Below, one piece after another: positions 53,122 to 61,750 of a DNA stretch of 64,000 nt. Within the stretch, counting starts at the first letter, position 1; each line of letters starts with the position of its first letter. Position numbers and translations under genes: made by a program. The notes beneath the pieces are model-generated. The model had not been told where the DNA came from. It did not search any database and was given only the letters and a program-made list of their open reading frames with translations. This stretch comes from Treponema sp. GTDB taxonomy: Bacteria; Spirochaetota; Spirochaetia; Treponematales; Treponemataceae. The stretch lies in contig JAGAZB010000002.1 in the NCBI GenBank assembly GCA_017940255.1, positions 1 through 64,000 on the forward strand. Direction: 5' to 3'.

Positions 53122-54363
53122 CTATTCAACAAGAATTGAACTTGTTTGCAAGAGATTTCCGTGGAAAACGGCATTAATTGTAACGCCTTCCCAAGTGATT
53201 TCAAAAGTTTCTGTTATATCTAGACCATTTGGGAAGCCTGCTGGCTGTGTGAAGAAAATTCTGCTTTTATCGTCCTGGTCATTTGTTTCCACTATAGTAA
53301 GTGCGAGGTTATCAGATTTATAACTCTTATATGCATCATCAGAAGTTTCAAGTTTTCCTGAAAGAGTTACATCTTCTTTTGCCGGAGTTACAGGAACAAT
53401 TTCTTTTGAAACATAAATTTCTATTCCAGCACCTTCTATTCTAGAAGAAGAAAGAAGTGTTGGCAAAGCAGAACTAGAAACTGTAATTTCCAAGGTTTCT
53501 GTTTTTAATTCACCAAAAGTTGCATAAACTTTTACCTTGCCATCAGTTTTGCCGGCTGTAAGAATATTTCCAGAGATTGAAGACGATGTTTCATCTCCGC
53601 TTTCAATGCTGAATGTACATTTATCTGAAATATCCAGTGAATATGGAGTTCCTTTTACAGAAAGTGTGACATTATCTCCTGGTTTTACTTCCAAAGCATT
53701 TGCAGATAATTTAATTTCTGTTGGTGTGTAATCAAACTGATAAGCACCATTTTTAAAACTTGCGGTACCTTTGTAAAGCTTCTGTCCAATTTTAATATTT
53801 GCAGTTACATCAATTGTTGTATGAACTGCATCCGGCATAAGTGCATAAAGACGCACTGTGCTCTGATCTGGTGAAAAATCATTGAATTCAAAAGAATTAA
53901 TTGTTACAGCGGAAGAATCAACTGAATCAACAGCAGTTACTGTAGAAGAAGCAACTATGTCGCCGGCATTTGCGCCAGTAATTCCCAAACTTGTATTATC
54001 AAGATACATCCAGATTCCGGCACCTTCTATTTTCGCAAGCTGATTTCCCTCTGGAATAAAAGGTAATGTTTCATAAGTTTCATTTTTAGCAGGTTTTTCT
54101 TTTGAATCAGACTCTTTGCCTGAATCAGAGCCCTTTTTAGAATCGGTATTGGTGTCTTCATCAGATTCGGAATCTTCTTCCTCTGAGTTTGCAGCTTCGT
54201 TACCATCCCCTACAAGATTATCATCTGGAATTTCTGTAGAAGGTTCTGCTCCCGGTAATAATTCATTCACAGGTGTGTCGCAGCTGGCAAAAATTAAACT
54301 TGTTGCCGAAAGTGCTGCTAAGATAGTTGTTTTCAGTAATTTAACTTTTACGATTTTTTTCAT
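53122..54363 (-). CDS. Surface lipoprotein with Big-like domain and duplicated IEGAG modules
   Basis: The 413-residue protein has a lipoprotein signal (lipobox IFASC, Cys28), an acidic Ser/Asp/Lys linker (about 45-95), then two related segments beginning KIEGAGIWMYLDN (about 110-122) and RIEGAGIEIYVSK (about 311-323), separated by a bacterial Ig-like (Big2-type) domain: TPTEIKLSANALEVKPGDNV, TLSVKGTPYSLDISDKCTFS, TDGKVKVYATFGELKTETLE. Big domains serve as stalks in adhesins and surface enzymes. Likely displays a carbohydrate- or host-binding domain. SD GGAGGA. The upstream region shares an ACACTTTT-N-TGAAAAAT motif with the 57448 gene. Confidence 0.75.
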   Translation of the reverse strand: MKKIVKVKLLKTTILAALSATSLIFASCDTPVNELLPGAEPSTEIPDDNLVGDGNEAANSEEEDSESDEDTNTDSKKGSDSGKESDSKEKPAKNETYETLPFIPEGNQLAKIEGAGIWMYLDNTSLGITGANAGDIVASSTVTAVDSVDSSAVTINSFEFNDFSPDQSTVRLYALMPDAVHTTIDVTANIKIGQKLYKGTASFKNGAYQFDYTPTEIKLSANALEVKPGDNVTLSVKGTPYSLDISDKCTFSIESGDETSSSISGNILTAGKTDGKVKVYATFGELKTETLEITVSSSALPTLLSSSRIEGAGIEIYVSKEIVPVTPAKEDVTLSGKLETSDDAYKSYKSDNLALTIVETNDQDDKSRIFFTQPAGFPNGLDITETFEITWEGVTINAVFHGNLLQTSSILVE

Positions 54364-54492
54364 AAAAATCCTCCAATTTTTATCTGATTATATTTTCATG
54401 CTGAATCCCCCAAATTGATAGTCAGTCATTTTTCATAAAAGTGTCGTTTTTTCTGTTTTTTATGGATTTTTTCGCAGATTTTTGTAGTTTTT

Positions 54493-54543
54493 CGAAAAAC
54501 GCGGCAATTATATATGTGTAGGGCGTTGGCGCCCGGTGTCCGC
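54493..54543. repeat. Hairpin repeat, copy C (upstream of second Rpn gene)
   Basis: CGAAAAACGCGGCAA, TATATATGTGTA and the core GGGCG-TTGG-CGCCC-GGTGTCCGC (hairpin 54521-54534). Same order as copy A but shorter, and likewise it ends at the ribosome-binding site of an Rpn nuclease gene. Confidence 0.85.
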
Positions 54544-54557
54544 ATAAGGAGGTCGCT

Positions 54558-55439
54558 ATGACAGAAAAAATTTACAACAAACATTACAAAGACACACTTT
54601 TTCGCTGGATTTTCGGAAGGCTTGATGAAGACAGCAAACGCTGGAGGCTGGAGCTTTACAACGCGCTGAATAATTCAGATTACAAAAATCCTGATGAATT
54701 GGAAGTCACAACAATCGAGAACGTCATTTACTTGACCATGAAAAATGACCTTTCATTCCTTATTGATAGCAAAATGACCCTTTATGAGCAGCAGAGCACA
54801 TATAATCCGAATATGCCGCTGCGGGGTTTTCTTTATTTCGCCCAGCTTTATGAAAACTGGATTACCGAGCACCATAAGGATATTTACGGACATAGCCTGC
54901 TAAAAATCCCTACTCCTCAATATGTAGTTTTTTATAATGGCGACAGAAAACTTGATGATATAACCAAATTTCATCTTTCGGATGCTTTTATGATTGAAGA
55001 CAAGTCGGGTGATTTTGAATGGACTGCGACGTTTATAAACATAAACGAAGGACACAACGATTCCCTTAACAAAAAGTGCAAACCGTTATATGATTACAAA
55101 AGATTTGTAAGCCGGATAAAGCAGAACTTAAAATGCGAAATGGAAGAAGGCCTGGCTATTTCCGAGGCAATTGATTTTGCAATTGAAGAGGAACTTCTGG
55201 AAGGCTTTTTCAAACTTCATAAGGCGGAGGTAGAAAAAATGTGTTTAACAGAGTTTGACCGGGAATTATACGAAAAGAACCGCAAAGAAGAATCATATAA
55301 CGAAGGTGTCTTAGACACCAAAATTGAAACCACAAAAAATCTTTTGAAAATGAAACTTGGTACACCAGAACAAATCGCTCAGGCAGAGGGGCTTCCGCTG
55401 GAAAAAGTAATGGAACTGGCTAAAGAAGTGCTCAAATAA
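54558..55439 (+). CDS. Rpn-family recombination-promoting nuclease (putative transposase), second copy
   Basis: The 293-residue protein is a PD-(D/E)XK Rpn-type nuclease: HYKDTLFRWIFGRLDE (9-24), NDLSFLIDSKMTLYEQQSTY (63-82) with Asp70 and the Glu77-Gln78 pair, then NPNMPLRGFLYFAQLYENW and PTPQYVVFYNGDRKLDD. This N-terminal domain is of a different Rpn subtype from the gene at 46928, yet the C-terminal 35 residues (KNLLKMKLGTPEQIAQAEGL then PLEKVMELAKE) are nearly the same. SD AAGGAGGT is immediately preceded by repeat copy C. Role unknown: DNA nicking in E. coli relatives. Confidence 0.87.
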   Translation: MTEKIYNKHYKDTLFRWIFGRLDEDSKRWRLELYNALNNSDYKNPDELEVTTIENVIYLTMKNDLSFLIDSKMTLYEQQSTYNPNMPLRGFLYFAQLYENWITEHHKDIYGHSLLKIPTPQYVVFYNGDRKLDDITKFHLSDAFMIEDKSGDFEWTATFININEGHNDSLNKKCKPLYDYKRFVSRIKQNLKCEMEEGLAISEAIDFAIEEELLEGFFKLHKAEVEKMCLTEFDRELYEKNRKEESYNEGVLDTKIETTKNLLKMKLGTPEQIAQAEGLPLEKVMELAKEVLK

Positions 55440-55477
55440 AAAAAAGCTGGTTCCCATGGTAGGAAGGAACCAGCTTA
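55437..55477 (-). terminator. Intrinsic terminator after the 383-residue lipoprotein gene
   Basis: AAGCTGGTTCC and GGAACCAGCTT arms (55444-55475) with an inner loop, followed by eight T on the minus strand. It also abuts the end of the convergent Rpn gene. Confidence 0.9.
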
Positions 55478-55498
55478 AGGAGGAACTTTCTTTATTTA

Positions 55499-56650
55499 TT
55501 ATTCGTTGTCTATAACCTTGATAGAAGATATTGTAACTTCAGAATCATCAGATTTATGAACAATTCCAACCTCTTTGAGGTTAGCAGCTGCACCAAGACT
55601 AACAGTTACTGTTGTAAAGTCTTCAGATGCAGCAAGCATTGTTTCTGCATTTGGTGCAACAGGTTTTACAGCCCAAGCTGCATTTGACTTGTAAGTAACT
55701 TCAAGTTTTGCTCCTTCCTTAAATGGAACAGGAGTAAAGCCACCTAATCCAAAGCATCCGTTTTCTCCACCTGTAGAAACAAGATTCCCATCTACTACAT
55801 CACAGGTCCAGTCTCCCCACCAGTGTGTCTGTGTTAATGTAACACCAGATTCATAAACTGTTGTGTTTGCATATTCAATTACTTTTTCAGCAGGTTCTTC
55901 TGTTGCTGCAAGATAGAATTCTTCAAGTACAAGAGTTCCTTCTCCACCAATGATAAGTGCAATTTCTGTTTGACTTGCTGATGCACTTGCAAACTCTGAT
56001 GCAGCAATGTAATAAGTTGTTTTTCCATTCTTTGTAAACCACTTTGCAGGACGAGCTATAACTGGATGAACTTTTACATTTACACCTGTATTTTTTGAAA
56101 GATCAGTCAGAGCTTCAGAAATTGTGTAATCAGCAGTATCAACTGTAAATACAATATATGTGTAATCAGCAATTTCTCCCAGTTCTACAGTTGAAACACC
56201 ACAAACTCCACCAGCACCCCAAAGGTTACCAGCATTCGACTTCATAGTTACTTTTCCATCAGATTCTGTAATTGTAGTTCCAGAACCCCATGGATCTGCA
56301 ATACCAGAAAGAATACTCTTATGGTAAACATAAGCTGCTAACTCTGCTTCTGAACCTGTATCGCCTGTGTTTGAATCATCTTCACCAGCGCCTTTACCGT
56401 CATTGTTATCTTCTTTCTTGTCATCTTCCTTGTCGCCAGCGTTATCGCCTGCATCTGACTTATCTTCTTCGGCAGCATTGTCTTCTGCGCCGGCAGAAGA
56501 ATCTGGAGTTTTAGTTCCATCAGTTGGAGTCTGAGTTTCTATTCCTGGATTTTCTAAACCTGGAATTACCTCATCTACAGCCTGTGAACAGCCTGCCAAA
56601 ACAAGCGAAGCTGCCAAAATTGTTGTTCCTAAAAGTTTTAGTTTTTTCAT
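55499..56650 (-). CDS. Lipoprotein with acidic linker and carbohydrate-binding-like domains
   Basis: The 383-residue protein has a lipoprotein signal (lipobox VLAGC, Cys21), an acidic linker rich in Asp, Glu, Lys and Asn (about 40-105) and two beta-rich segments: about 107-245 (YVYHKSILSGIADPWGSGTT..., a CBM-like fold) and about 258-383 (NTTVYESGVTLTQTHWWGDW, then FKEGAKLEVTYKSNAAWAVK and EVTISSIKVIDNE). The Trp-rich HWWGDW is a good candidate sugar platform. No catalytic motif seen. SD AGGAG; repeat copy D lies directly upstream. Confidence 0.75.
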   Translation of the reverse strand: MKKLKLLGTTILAASLVLAGCSQAVDEVIPGLENPGIETQTPTDGTKTPDSSAGAEDNAAEEDKSDAGDNAGDKEDDKKEDNNDGKGAGEDDSNTGDTGSEAELAAYVYHKSILSGIADPWGSGTTITESDGKVTMKSNAGNLWGAGGVCGVSTVELGEIADYTYIVFTVDTADYTISEALTDLSKNTGVNVKVHPVIARPAKWFTKNGKTTYYIAASEFASASASQTEIALIIGGEGTLVLEEFYLAATEEPAEKVIEYANTTVYESGVTLTQTHWWGDWTCDVVDGNLVSTGGENGCFGLGGFTPVPFKEGAKLEVTYKSNAAWAVKPVAPNAETMLAASEDFTTVTVSLGAAANLKEVGIVHKSDDSEVTISSIKVIDNE

Positions 56651-56661
56651 TTTTTTACTCC

Positions 56662-56736
56662 TGTGTAAGGCCGCTGGCGGCCGGTGTTTAATAGCAAACC
56701 GTTAAAAAAAATGCAAAAGCATTTTTTAGGTTTACC
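56662..56736. repeat. Hairpin repeat, copy D
   Basis: TGTGTAAGGCCGCTGGCGG, CCGGTGTTTAATAGCAAACC, GTTAAAAAAAATGC, AAAA and GCATTTTTTAGGTTTACC. Core hairpin GGCCG-CTGG-CGGCC (56669-56682) and second hairpin AAAAAATGC/GCATTTTTT. About 80 percent identical by eye to copy B. Confidence 0.85.
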
Positions 56737-56749
56737 TCGTTTTACTTTA

Positions 56750-57448
56750 TTATTCGTTTCTTGTTGGTACTGTTTCATTGTCATCTGCATCAAAGAATCT
56801 GATGTTTCTGATTGTGATGACTACATCACTTTCTGTTGTAGTTCCCAAATCACCGCCACCAATATCTAAAACACCATAATCTGTTGCACTTGTACTTCCA
56901 TAGGTATAGCTTTTTGTTTCAAATTCTGTACTAAGAGTTACTTTTTCCTGATTATATGGTTTAGAAGCAGAATCGCTTCCAGAAACCCAAATAGATGCTT
57001 TTTTAGAAGCTTTTGCATCAAACTTTACAGTTTTGATATTGCTCATATCAAAAGTTACAGCACCGTCTGCTACGCCTACAGTACCGTCGTTGCAGAAGCA
57101 CATTCCCCACCAGCCTTTATCACCAATCGTAATTTCAAGACCTTCTTCTGTTTCCTCAAGAGTTGCAGTCTTTTCCCAAACCTGCATATCAGCACCGTCG
57201 AACATAGACCAAAGAGACGTTGTATCAGAAGATGACTTGTCTGTTGTAGGTTTGTTAGTTTTTTCGTCCTTGTTTGAATCATCACTTTCTTTTTCAGTAT
57301 CTGCAGATGAAGTATTATCTGTTGCAGGTACAGTTGTCTGTGGATTGGTTCCAACAAGGTCGGCCTCTGTTGCCATATCACAACCAACGAATGAAATGAG
57401 TAAAGACATCATTCCAGTTACAGCAAAAAGTTTTGCAATCTTTTTCAT
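56750..57448 (-). CDS. Lipoprotein with carbohydrate-binding-like domain
   Basis: The 232-residue protein has a lipoprotein signal (lipobox SFVGC, Cys23), a linker of Thr, Ser, Asp and Lys (about 28-80) and a C-terminal beta-sandwich-like domain (about 82-232: TSLWSMFDGADMQVWEKTAT, DKGWWGMCFCNDGTVGVADG, SNIKTVKFDAKASKKASIWV) ending in TIRNIRFFDAD. This closely resembles CBM-type modules in secreted glycosidases. The upstream gap of 156 bases to the GH16 gene is AT-rich with ACACTTTT motifs. Likely a binding protein of the glucan locus next to it. Confidence 0.75.
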   Translation of the reverse strand: MKKIAKLFAVTGMMSLLISFVGCDMATEADLVGTNPQTTVPATDNTSSADTEKESDDSNKDEKTNKPTTDKSSSDTTSLWSMFDGADMQVWEKTATLEETEEGLEITIGDKGWWGMCFCNDGTVGVADGAVTFDMSNIKTVKFDAKASKKASIWVSGSDSASKPYNQEKVTLSTEFETKSYTYGSTSATDYGVLDIGGGDLGTTTESDVVITIRNIRFFDADDNETVPTRNE

Positions 57449-57604
57449 AACATAAAACTCCTAATTTTTTAGTTTTTACAGTTTTTATTTTTAGTCTGAA
57501 ATTTGAAAAATAAAAGTGTGGTATTTTTCAGAAAAGTGTTAATTTTTCTGTTTTATTCTCAATTTTTTTTACTTTTTCTGAAAAAATACCTCACCCGCCT
57601 CTTT

Positions 57605-58594
57605 TTACTGGTAAACTCTCACGTAATCTATTTGGAATTCAGCTTCTTCATTCAATGTTGCTACATCAGATTTTGAACCACCAAGATTGCCCCCTATAGC
57701 AAGATTCAAAATTATGTAAAAATCCTTGTCATAAGGCCAGTTCTTAGTTGTTCCATCATTTTCATAAAAGCCTCTAGCCTTACCATCGTAGTAAGATGTA
57801 ATTGTGTCTTCTGTCCACAAAACACCAATGGAATGCCATTCTTCTGCAAGTTCTTCTCCAAAAACTTTTGCACCAATGCTTTTTCCTTCACCACCGAAAT
57901 GTCCTTCTGCATGAAGTGTGCTAAAAACTTTATGTACGCCACAGGTTGAAGGAGCATTTTCCATAATGTCTATTTCACCACTGTTAGGCCACCCGCCATA
58001 AACGCTATCTTGTGGCATCATCCAGAATGCAGGCCAGGCGCCTTTTCGGTCGGTTATCTTCATACGGGCTTCAATATAGCCATACTTCCAGCTGGCTTTA
58101 GAATTCATGCGGGCACTCTTCCACGTATTGCCGTCTTTATATGCTTTAATTGTGAGAATGCCATCCGAAACTAATGCTGTGTCGGCTTCTTCTGTATTGC
58201 TAACATATTTTTGAAGTTCATTGTTTCCCCATCCGCCGGCACCAGTCTGATACTTCCACTTTGAAGTATCTGGAACGCCTTCGTAATCGAATTCATCGTT
58301 CCAGACCAGAGTCAGGCCGTTTTTTTCAATAATTCCGAGTGAAGGATCTTCCACTTCCTCTTTTTCTTCACCTGTTTTATTTTCTGTTGATTTTTCATCA
58401 CCAGAAGATGTATCAGTTTTGTCTGTTGTATCTGTGTTTTTTTCATCAGAAGTATTATTACTTCCAGAATCCACGGTTGAAACACCTTCGTTACCCATAC
58501 CAGGTGGGGCAAAAAAACACGACATGCTCATGATTGCTGCTACTCCTGAAAGTAGCAACAATCTTCCAGTGAAAGAATGTTGCTTTTTCATCAT
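57605..58594 (-). CDS. GH16 family beta-glucanase lipoprotein
   Basis: Endo-acting beta-1,3 or beta-1,3-1,4-glucanase anchored by a lipid at Cys26 (SMSC lipobox). Linker about 36-82 is Ser/Thr/Asp/Glu-rich. Residues about 92-329 are a complete GH16 jelly-roll: LVWNDEFDYEGVPDTSKWKY, the catalytic GEIDIMEN with Glu207, Asp209 and Glu212 (nucleophile, assistant, acid/base), LHAEGHFGGEG, and the C-terminal FQIDYVRVYQ. The preserved extra residue after the core (ExDxxE form) points to laminarinase or lichenase type. Follows the large glycosidase gene by 12 bases in one operon. Confidence 0.93.
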   Translation of the reverse strand: MMKKQHSFTGRLLLLSGVAAIMSMSCFFAPPGMGNEGVSTVDSGSNNTSDEKNTDTTDKTDTSSGDEKSTENKTGEEKEEVEDPSLGIIEKNGLTLVWNDEFDYEGVPDTSKWKYQTGAGGWGNNELQKYVSNTEEADTALVSDGILTIKAYKDGNTWKSARMNSKASWKYGYIEARMKITDRKGAWPAFWMMPQDSVYGGWPNSGEIDIMENAPSTCGVHKVFSTLHAEGHFGGEGKSIGAKVFGEELAEEWHSIGVLWTEDTITSYYDGKARGFYENDGTTKNWPYDKDFYIILNLAIGGNLGGSKSDVATLNEEAEFQIDYVRVYQ

Positions 58595-58606
58595 TTTGAG
58601 TCCTTT

Positions 58607-61600
58607 TTATAAACCAATGTTTACGTATGTGGTGATTTCTACATAAGTAGAACCATTCATTGTTGCACCCTTTGGCAATGCACCATAAGGATCTGAACTA
58701 TACTGTCCAAACTTGCGACCGCTCATCTTTACGCCAATTCTGTTTTTGGCATCCAGGAATGAAGGCTGATCGCCAAAGCCGTATGCAAGGTCTACGCTAA
58801 ACTGCAATGGGAAGGTCTGATTAAAGTTTCGCCACCAGCTTTCAGGCCCCCAAGTATTGAGCGAAAGGTTTCCGCTGCAGATCCAGTGCTTGTAGCGGGC
58901 TGCTAATCCAGCATTTACAAAGTGAATGTATTCTGGAGTGCCAGCAGATACATAAGCACCTGTTGTTGCTCCCAGACTTCCACCATCAGCTGTAGCAATT
59001 AAGCGCAAGCCTGGCAGTGGATTTGTTACAATTCTAAGTCCTACCTGCCACAAATTATGCTGTTCTGGCAAAGCGCCGCCGTTGTACCATGTCATACCGC
59101 TGAGTTTTACTCCGCTTGCGGCAGTTTTCGTTACCCAATCAGAACTCTTGAACGGAATATCATCTGTTTGTCCGGCATAAAGTGTGTACATTCCAGTAAG
59201 AGAGAAGGCAAGCTTTGCACCTTCAATATCGCTGCTGTTCCATTCATGGAACCAAGTTGCACCTTCTGGGTCGTATGTGAGTACGGCTTCCACTTCCAGA
59301 GCGTGCCGGTTGCCAAGGCCAACTGCGAATGGAGAACCAGCCAAAAGGCTGCGGTCGGCCGGCTTCTGAATAGGAGTTCTTGCGCGGAAAACTGGCTTAA
59401 ATACAAAGTTGCCGTAACTTGCGTCTACACCAACCTGGGCTTCAATTCTGTTTCCAGCGCCCGAATCTGCAGTGAAGAAGCTTCCACGTACAGCGGCAGC
59501 GTTAGTTTCAGCAACAAGTCCGCGGTAGATTCCATTTCCGTAAATGTAGAGGTGCTGGAACATATTTGTACCAAGATGAACATAACCACCCAGAGTATCC
59601 AGATAGGTGATTTTTGCCAGCTCGCCGTTTGCAGTTATGTAGGAAGCACCCACTTTTTCGTTTCCGGCATGCAAAGCTGCTACCCGCAAAGTTACCCAAG
59701 GTTCCAGATAAGCCTGTGCGTAAAGCGAAAGCTTTCTTCCGGCTCCATAAGCATTGTATGGATCAAGATCTATAATTGATTTAGGACCAAATTCTTCGGC
59801 ATAAACCGCGCCAATTGTAAAATCTGGCACTATAAGAGATGCAGTTGGCAGCCACTTAAAGTAATTTGCCTGAATCTGAGGCTTTGCACCACCCCAAATT
59901 TCTGGGCCGCCAATCACGCTAAAGCCTTCTAAAAGTCCTTTTCCAACAAATTCCAGGGCAATTGGGGCCTTAGAACCGTATGTGTCATAACCGATAATAT
60001 CAAATGCTTCTTTTGAGATATTAAAAATATCACCTGTGTTTTCAAAACTTGCATGTCCAACATGATAGTAACCGTTGATGTCGAACAAGTTTCCTGTGTA
60101 ATTCAGCGAGCCAGAATAAAAATCAACGTATTTAACTTCATTTTTTGGCTGAGAAAGAGAACTGTCCGGCGAATCTTTGAAGTATGAAGCATATTCATCA
60201 CCAAGATTTGTATATGGAGCATCTGTAAAGGCCTTTACTACGGCTGTTCCAGAAAGATTTTCCAGAGGTTTTACAGTTACACCCAATGTTGTTTCGGCAG
60301 TAGTTGTACTTCTGTTGTTGTCTCCATCAGCATTTATATATTCGAAAGAATCTTTAAGTCCACTCTTGTTTTTAATCGCTCCCAATACACGATTTGCATA
60401 AACAGGAGTTGTATTCTGAACTGTTGCATCCAGAGTATCCAGCTGAATCATTTTGTTTTCATTCAGCATTTCTTTAATAGACTTTTCATTTCCGTTTGCA
60501 AGATACATTGCTGAATCAAGACTTGCAAATCTTTCTTCAATTTCTTCTTCTGTTGAATTATAGAGTGAAAGCTTCCAGACATCCTGCAGCATGTAGTAAG
60601 ATGCACGAGGAATTCTTTTGTGGATTCCGCGGTCTTTAAGCTTGCTCTGAGCACAAATACCAAACCACTCTTCGTCCATGTTATTAAGACCATCGCGATA
60701 GTCCAGTTCATAACCAGAGTTAGACCAGGTTCCTGTATCATTGTGAAGTTCAAGTTCTTTATTCTGATAGTGTTTCCACCATTCATCTACCCATTCAAAA
60801 ACGAATCCACCAATTACGTTCTGAGAACGGCCTTTTCCATACCCCTGCTGGTAGATTTCTTTCCACTGGCTGGTAAGATAAGCCATCTGAGCATACTGGT
60901 CTTCCTGATGGGTAATTTCGTTGTAAGCATCTGCACCGGCTTCTGTAAACATAATTGGTTTATCCAGAACATCTGCTACGTTTTCGTAGAATGAATTATA
61001 GAAACGGAAACCACGGTAAGCATTTACACCCAGAATATCCAAAGAAGGACACAGTTCCTTAATCAGCTCAAGATACTGAGTATCGCCATTTACAATTCCA
61101 ACCGGGTGGAATGGGTCTATGTCTTTACAAGCGGACATTGCTTCTTCAAGCAGACTGTAGAGGTAACCTGCTTTTACTGTGTTCTGCTCGCCTGCCGGCA
61201 GATTTTCAATTTCTGAACCAGACCAAACAAGACCGTAGTTACTTTCGTTTCCGAACATGTACATGAGCACACCGTTTACAGCACGGTATTTTTCTGCAGT
61301 TTCTTCGGCCATTGCAATTAAAGTTTCGCGTGTGTATAAATCAGAATAATCGGTATTTGCATACCAGGTTCCGTTTACAGTAACGCCATAACGGCCAAGA
61401 AGATTATTTACAATTGTGTAAATTCCATATTTTGTATAAATGTATTCAACCCATTTTGGAGGAATATCACTAAAGCAGCGGATTGCATTTACACCCATTG
61501 CTTTGAGCATTGGCATATCTGTATCAATCATGCGTTCAATGAATTCATCACTTTTTGACCAGAGGTCATAGGTATGAGTTTCACCAATTGGTGTATACGA

Positions 61601-61750
61601 CCAAACAATTCCTTTTACTTCAATTTCCTTGCGGTCGTCCATAAGGCGCCAGCCTTTATCATCTTTTTTTACAGAGATAAACTGGGCAAAAATTGAAATA
61701 TTTACAAAAGCCAGCAATGCCGCAAATACGGCAATTCGTTTTTTATTCAT
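58607..61750 (-). CDS. Glycosidase TIM-barrel fused to probable outer-membrane beta-barrel
   Basis: From the ATG at 61750 (AGGAGG upstream) the product has 1047 residues. A signal peptide (MNKKRIAVFAALLAFVNISI) is followed by a clan GH-A (GH2/GH5-like) TIM barrel at about 20-400 with acid/base Glu169 (MFGNESNYG) and nucleophile candidate Glu270 (MFTEAGADAYN). The second half (about 490-1047) alternates aromatic-ended strands with turns (YFKWLPTASLIVPDFTIGAV, LYAQAYLEPWVTLRVAALHA, QVGLRIVTNPLPGLRLIATA) and ends YVEITTYVNIGL, the style of outer-membrane barrels. A cell-surface glycosidase with its own membrane barrel is inferred. It overlaps the CBM9-like gene by eight bases. Confidence 0.75.
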   Translation of the reverse strand: MNKKRIAVFAALLAFVNISIFAQFISVKKDDKGWRLMDDRKEIEVKGIVWSYTPIGETHTYDLWSKSDEFIERMIDTDMPMLKAMGVNAIRCFSDIPPKWVEYIYTKYGIYTIVNNLLGRYGVTVNGTWYANTDYSDLYTRETLIAMAEETAEKYRAVNGVLMYMFGNESNYGLVWSGSEIENLPAGEQNTVKAGYLYSLLEEAMSACKDIDPFHPVGIVNGDTQYLELIKELCPSLDILGVNAYRGFRFYNSFYENVADVLDKPIMFTEAGADAYNEITHQEDQYAQMAYLTSQWKEIYQQGYGKGRSQNVIGGFVFEWVDEWWKHYQNKELELHNDTGTWSNSGYELDYRDGLNNMDEEWFGICAQSKLKDRGIHKRIPRASYYMLQDVWKLSLYNSTEEEIEERFASLDSAMYLANGNEKSIKEMLNENKMIQLDTLDATVQNTTPVYANRVLGAIKNKSGLKDSFEYINADGDNNRSTTTAETTLGVTVKPLENLSGTAVVKAFTDAPYTNLGDEYASYFKDSPDSSLSQPKNEVKYVDFYSGSLNYTGNLFDINGYYHVGHASFENTGDIFNISKEAFDIIGYDTYGSKAPIALEFVGKGLLEGFSVIGGPEIWGGAKPQIQANYFKWLPTASLIVPDFTIGAVYAEEFGPKSIIDLDPYNAYGAGRKLSLYAQAYLEPWVTLRVAALHAGNEKVGASYITANGELAKITYLDTLGGYVHLGTNMFQHLYIYGNGIYRGLVAETNAAAVRGSFFTADSGAGNRIEAQVGVDASYGNFVFKPVFRARTPIQKPADRSLLAGSPFAVGLGNRHALEVEAVLTYDPEGATWFHEWNSSDIEGAKLAFSLTGMYTLYAGQTDDIPFKSSDWVTKTAASGVKLSGMTWYNGGALPEQHNLWQVGLRIVTNPLPGLRLIATADGGSLGATTGAYVSAGTPEYIHFVNAGLAARYKHWICSGNLSLNTWGPESWWRNFNQTFPLQFSVDLAYGFGDQPSFLDAKNRIGVKMSGRKFGQYSSDPYGALPKGATMNGSTYVEITTYVNIGL

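Noticed and set aside
46838-56736. CRISPR array
   Set aside because: The four hairpin repeats are several kilobases apart and lie beside genes; there are no regular spacers and no cas genes.
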